This document shows, piece by piece, positions 5,711 through 7,833 of a DNA stretch of 7,833 nt. A program made the position numbers and the translations under genes. How positions within the stretch are numbered: position 1 is the first letter of the stretch; the number at the start of each line of letters is the position of its first letter. The notes below the pieces were generated by a model that did no database searches, had not been told where the DNA came from, and saw nothing but the letters and a program-made list of their open reading frames with translations. Source of the stretch: CBDUBU01 sp965365465 (GTDB taxonomy: Bacteria; Bacteroidota; Rhodothermia; Rhodothermales; DASSAV01); contig CBDUBU010000188.1 of the NCBI GenBank assembly GCA_965365465.1, positions 1 to 7,833 on the forward strand. The letters are read 5' to 3'.

Positions 5711-7162
5711 ATGAAAGCAGTAAAGTTGTTTGTCTTTCTGTTTCTGTTCGCAGCGGCGGCGCAGGCTGCCGAAGCGCCCCGCGAAGCCTGCTCGTTTTGC
5801 GCGGCGCTGCCTGACGGCGAGGCACTCCGGGCCGCCTACCCGCACGTCGAGGCATGGACGGACACCGGCGCGGACTTCAATTTCGAGGTCGGCGCCATTG
5901 CCATCGACCACGACAACAACGTATACGTGGCCGGAAATTTCTCGATGGCAGGCGGCGCTCCGGCAAGCTATGTGGCCCGCTGGGATGGCGAAAGCTGGTC
6001 GCCCCTCGGCAGCGGCATGAACGACTGGGTGCTCTCGCTGGCGGTCGATACGAGCGGCGTGCTCTACGCCGGAGGACGCTTCACGACGGCAGGCGGCGTC
6101 GATGCGGTGCGCGTGGCTCGCTGGAACGGCGTGAACTGGTCGGCGATGGGCGCCGGGATGAACAACCCGGTAACGGCCCTTGCCATCGGCAGGCACAACG
6201 AAGTGTACGCCGGCGGCGGGTTCCGGCTCAACGGCGACGCCTCCGGTTACGGCATCGCCCGCTGGAACGGCGCGAACTGGTCGTATCTGGACGGCGGCAC
6301 GAGCGATGCCGTCTACGCGCTCGCCGTGGATACCACGAACGGGCGGCTGTACGCGGGCGGCTCCTTCCGCAACGTGGGCAACATTGCCGCCGCACGCATT
6401 GCACAGTGGGACAGCACCGGCTGGTCTGCCCTCGGCGAAGGGTTCAATGAGGTCGTTTATGCCCTTGCCGTGGACTCGACCGGGACGCTCTACGCCGGAG
6501 GCGGCTTCACCACGTCAGGCAGCCGGACCATGAACTACATAGCCCGCTGGGACAGCGCCGGCTGGCATGACCTGGACGGCGGGATGAACGAAACCGTTAC
6601 TGCGCTTGCTCTGGACGGCAACCAGACGCTCTTTGCCGGAGGCGGCTTCACGGAGGCCGGCGGCGTTGCCGCCAACCGCATCGCCCGGTGGGACGGCGAG
6701 GACTGGTCTGCCCTGGGCGAGGGCATGAACTCCGGCCGGGTGCGCGCCATCGGCATCACGTACAACGAAGGCGAAGGCGACCTGTACGCGGGCGGCAGCT
6801 TTGTCGGCGTCGGTGCGCTGAGTCTCAATTATTTCGCCCGCTGGGGCGGCGTCTCCGGCCTGCCGACGGACGTTGAACCGGACGACGCGCTGCCTTCCGG
6901 GTTCGATCTGTCTGCCGCCTTTCCGAATCCGTTTAACCCGCGTGCTACGTTTATGCTTACGCTCGACCAGACGCAGCATGTGACAGTGCGGCTCTATGAC
7001 GCGCTGGGCCGTGAGGCGGCGCTGCTCTTCGATGGCGTGCTGAACGCAGGTGAAGCACACCGGATGTCGATAGAGGCCGCCAACCTGCCGAGCGGCGTCT
7101 ACTTCTATCAGGCTGCCGGGCGCTCTTTCCGGGCGACCCGCTCGGTAACGCTGTTAAAATAA
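5711..7162 (+). CDS. Secreted seven-repeat beta-propeller-like protein with T9SS sorting domain
   Basis: The 483-residue protein starts with a Sec signal peptide (hydrophobic 4-17, probable cleavage near 'AQAA', 17-20). Residues 60-379 are seven tandem repeats of 47-48 residues with the pattern V-x-A-L-A-V-D, 'LYAGGxFTTAGG', 'RIARWDG', 'WSALGxGMN'. Seven such units suggest a seven-bladed beta-propeller. The seventh repeat stops after 'ARWGG' and lacks its W...GMN strand, while residues 49-59 before repeat one supply just that strand (W49-T-D-T-G...N), in register. Residues about 393-483 form the C-terminal T9SS type A sorting domain: 'FPNPFNP' (404-410), 'VRLYDALGREA' (426-436), 'LPSGVYFYQ' (459-467) and basic tail '...LLK'. 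The protein should cross the outer membrane by T9SS and be released or attached to the surface. CSFC (27-30) near the mature N-terminus is unusual. Ligand and role are unknown. The next gene starts 7 bases after the stop, so they are probably co-transcribed. Confidence 0.88.
   Translation: MKAVKLFVFLFLFAAAAQAAEAPREACSFCAALPDGEALRAAYPHVEAWTDTGADFNFEVGAIAIDHDNNVYVAGNFSMAGGAPASYVARWDGESWSPLGSGMNDWVLSLAVDTSGVLYAGGRFTTAGGVDAVRVARWNGVNWSAMGAGMNNPVTALAIGRHNEVYAGGGFRLNGDASGYGIARWNGANWSYLDGGTSDAVYALAVDTTNGRLYAGGSFRNVGNIAAARIAQWDSTGWSALGEGFNEVVYALAVDSTGTLYAGGGFTTSGSRTMNYIARWDSAGWHDLDGGMNETVTALALDGNQTLFAGGGFTEAGGVAANRIARWDGEDWSALGEGMNSGRVRAIGITYNEGEGDLYAGGSFVGVGALSLNYFARWGGVSGLPTDVEPDDALPSGFDLSAAFPNPFNPRATFMLTLDQTQHVTVRLYDALGREAALLFDGVLNAGEAHRMSIEAANLPSGVYFYQAAGRSFRATRSVTLLK
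5888..6847 (+). repeat. Seven 47-48-codon coding repeats (propeller blades)
   Basis: The repeat starts, taken at the conserved Val, are residues 60, 107, 154, 201, 249, 296 and 344, giving spacings of 47, 47, 47, 48, 47 and 48. Units share the YAGG-F, ARW-G and W-x-x-L/M cores but differ in the loops. At the DNA level 'GGCGGCTTCAC' recurs in the fifth and sixth units. The even spacing with diverged loops suggests old internal duplication kept by fold, not recent slippage. Confidence 0.8.
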
Positions 7163-7169
7163 CACTCCT

Positions 7170-7833
7170 ATGAGACACCATTCGCAATCTTCGGGGTCGC
7201 GCCGGTTCCTGAAGTGGACCGGACGCATCCTGCTGGGCTTGCTCATCCTGGTCGTCCTGCTCGTCGCTGCCGTCTATGCGGTAAGTGAAGTGCGGCTTCG
7301 TCGCACCTTCGAGGTGGCGGCGTGGGACGGCATCATTCCGAGCGATTCAGCCACTATCGCGCATGGCGCACACGTCGTAGGCATTCGGGGCTGTTATGAA
7401 TGCCACGGCGACGACTTCGGCGGGAAAGTGATGATTGACAACTTCCCCCTGGGAAGAATCACGGCTTCGAACCTGACCTCCGGAAAGGGAGGCATCGGGA
7501 GTTCCTATACGCCCGCCGACTGGGACCGGGCCATCCGGCACGGCGTCCGCCCCGGCAACCACGGTCTGGTCATCATGCCATCCTTCGAGTACGCACACTT
7601 GAGCGACCACGATTTCACGGCCATCGTAGCCTACATGCGCTCCCTGCCGCCGGTAGACCGCGAGATGCAGGAGGACCGCGTGGGACCGCTGGGGCGAGCG
7701 CTTTACCTGGCGGGGCAGATTCCGATCTATTCCGCAGAAATGATCGACCATGCGGCGCCCCGAACCGCGCCGGAGTTTGGACCGACGGCGGAGTATGGGG
7801 CCTACCTCGCGCACAGTCGCGGCGGCTGCCACC
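7170..7833 (+). CDS. Membrane-anchored c-type cytochrome, probably dihaem, 3' end cut by window edge
   Basis: The frame from ATG 7170 is open for 221 codons to the window end, so the protein is partial. A basic N-terminus and a hydrophobic helix (about 19-38) form an uncleaved anchor that leaves the rest in the periplasm. The first cytochrome c domain spans about 64-160: haem site 'GCYECHG' (C75, C78, H79), a likely axial M136 in 'VIMPSFEY', and the family ending 'LSDHDFTAIVAYMRSLPP' (144-161). Then 'GAYLAHSRGGCH' (210-221) matches the lead-in to the first haem site ('GAHVVGIRGC'), so C220 is probably the first Cys of a second CxxCH that continues past the edge. It should transfer electrons between a periplasmic dehydrogenase or membrane complex and an oxidase; the partner is not visible. 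The start lies 7 bases after the propeller gene's stop, which suggests one transcript. No clear Shine-Dalgarno is seen. Confidence 0.88.
   Translation, partial: MRHHSQSSGSRRFLKWTGRILLGLLILVVLLVAAVYAVSEVRLRRTFEVAAWDGIIPSDSATIAHGAHVVGIRGCYECHGDDFGGKVMIDNFPLGRITASNLTSGKGGIGSSYTPADWDRAIRHGVRPGNHGLVIMPSFEYAHLSDHDFTAIVAYMRSLPPVDREMQEDRVGPLGRALYLAGQIPIYSAEMIDHAAPRTAPEFGPTAEYGAYLAHSRGGCH

Noticed and set aside
7347..7832. Minus-strand 161-residue open frame at the right end
   Set aside because: The plus frame carries the haem motif, membrane helix and cytochrome ending, so this is its shadow.

Overview
The window is GC-rich (roughly 60% or more by eye) and looks like a Bacteroidota-superphylum genome, most plausibly Rhodothermota (Rhodothermales or relatives). 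The strongest reason is a C-terminal type IX secretion (T9SS) sorting domain on the gene at 5711-7162; that export route is restricted to this superphylum. Several starts lack a Shine-Dalgarno and sit behind A/T-rich leaders, which is common in the same group. The high GC argues against most classical Bacteroidetes. The taxonomic call is an inference.

Layout. (1) 1-1194, minus strand: the first 398 residues of a DUF4157 ('eCIS core domain') protein with a HELAH metalloprotease-type motif, followed by a long Gly/Ala-rich amphipathic region; the C-terminus lies beyond the left edge. (2) 1195-1520: divergent intergenic region with a good sigma70-like promoter for the DUF4157 gene. (3) 1521-3209, plus: a Tat-exported, divergent family 10 glycoside hydrolase with both catalytic glutamates. 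(4) 3264-4490, minus, convergent with the hydrolase: a soluble PAS-histidine kinase with no response regulator beside it. (5) 4491-4733: divergent intergenic region with a palindrome and a repeated GGGGAAA motif. (6) 4734-5543, plus: a lipoprotein resembling the DUF5602/TTHB210-like family. (7) 5544-5710: two hairpins, the first followed by a T-run. (8) 5711-7162, plus: a secreted seven-repeat beta-propeller-like protein with a T9SS tail. (9) 7170-7833, plus, 7 bases later: a membrane-anchored c-type cytochrome cut by the right edge at its probable second haem motif.

Functional picture. Almost everything acts at or beyond the cell envelope: Tat-exported hydrolase, lipoprotein, T9SS-exported propeller and membrane-bound cytochrome c. 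The propeller and cytochrome genes are close enough to be co-transcribed. The DUF4157 protein is the best lead to an unusual system: in other bacteria this domain marks proteins associated with extracellular contractile injection systems and other polymorphic toxins, and the toxin-bearing C-terminus would lie off the left edge. No injection-system structural genes are visible here. I see no tRNA, rRNA, CRISPR array, insertion sequence or origin.
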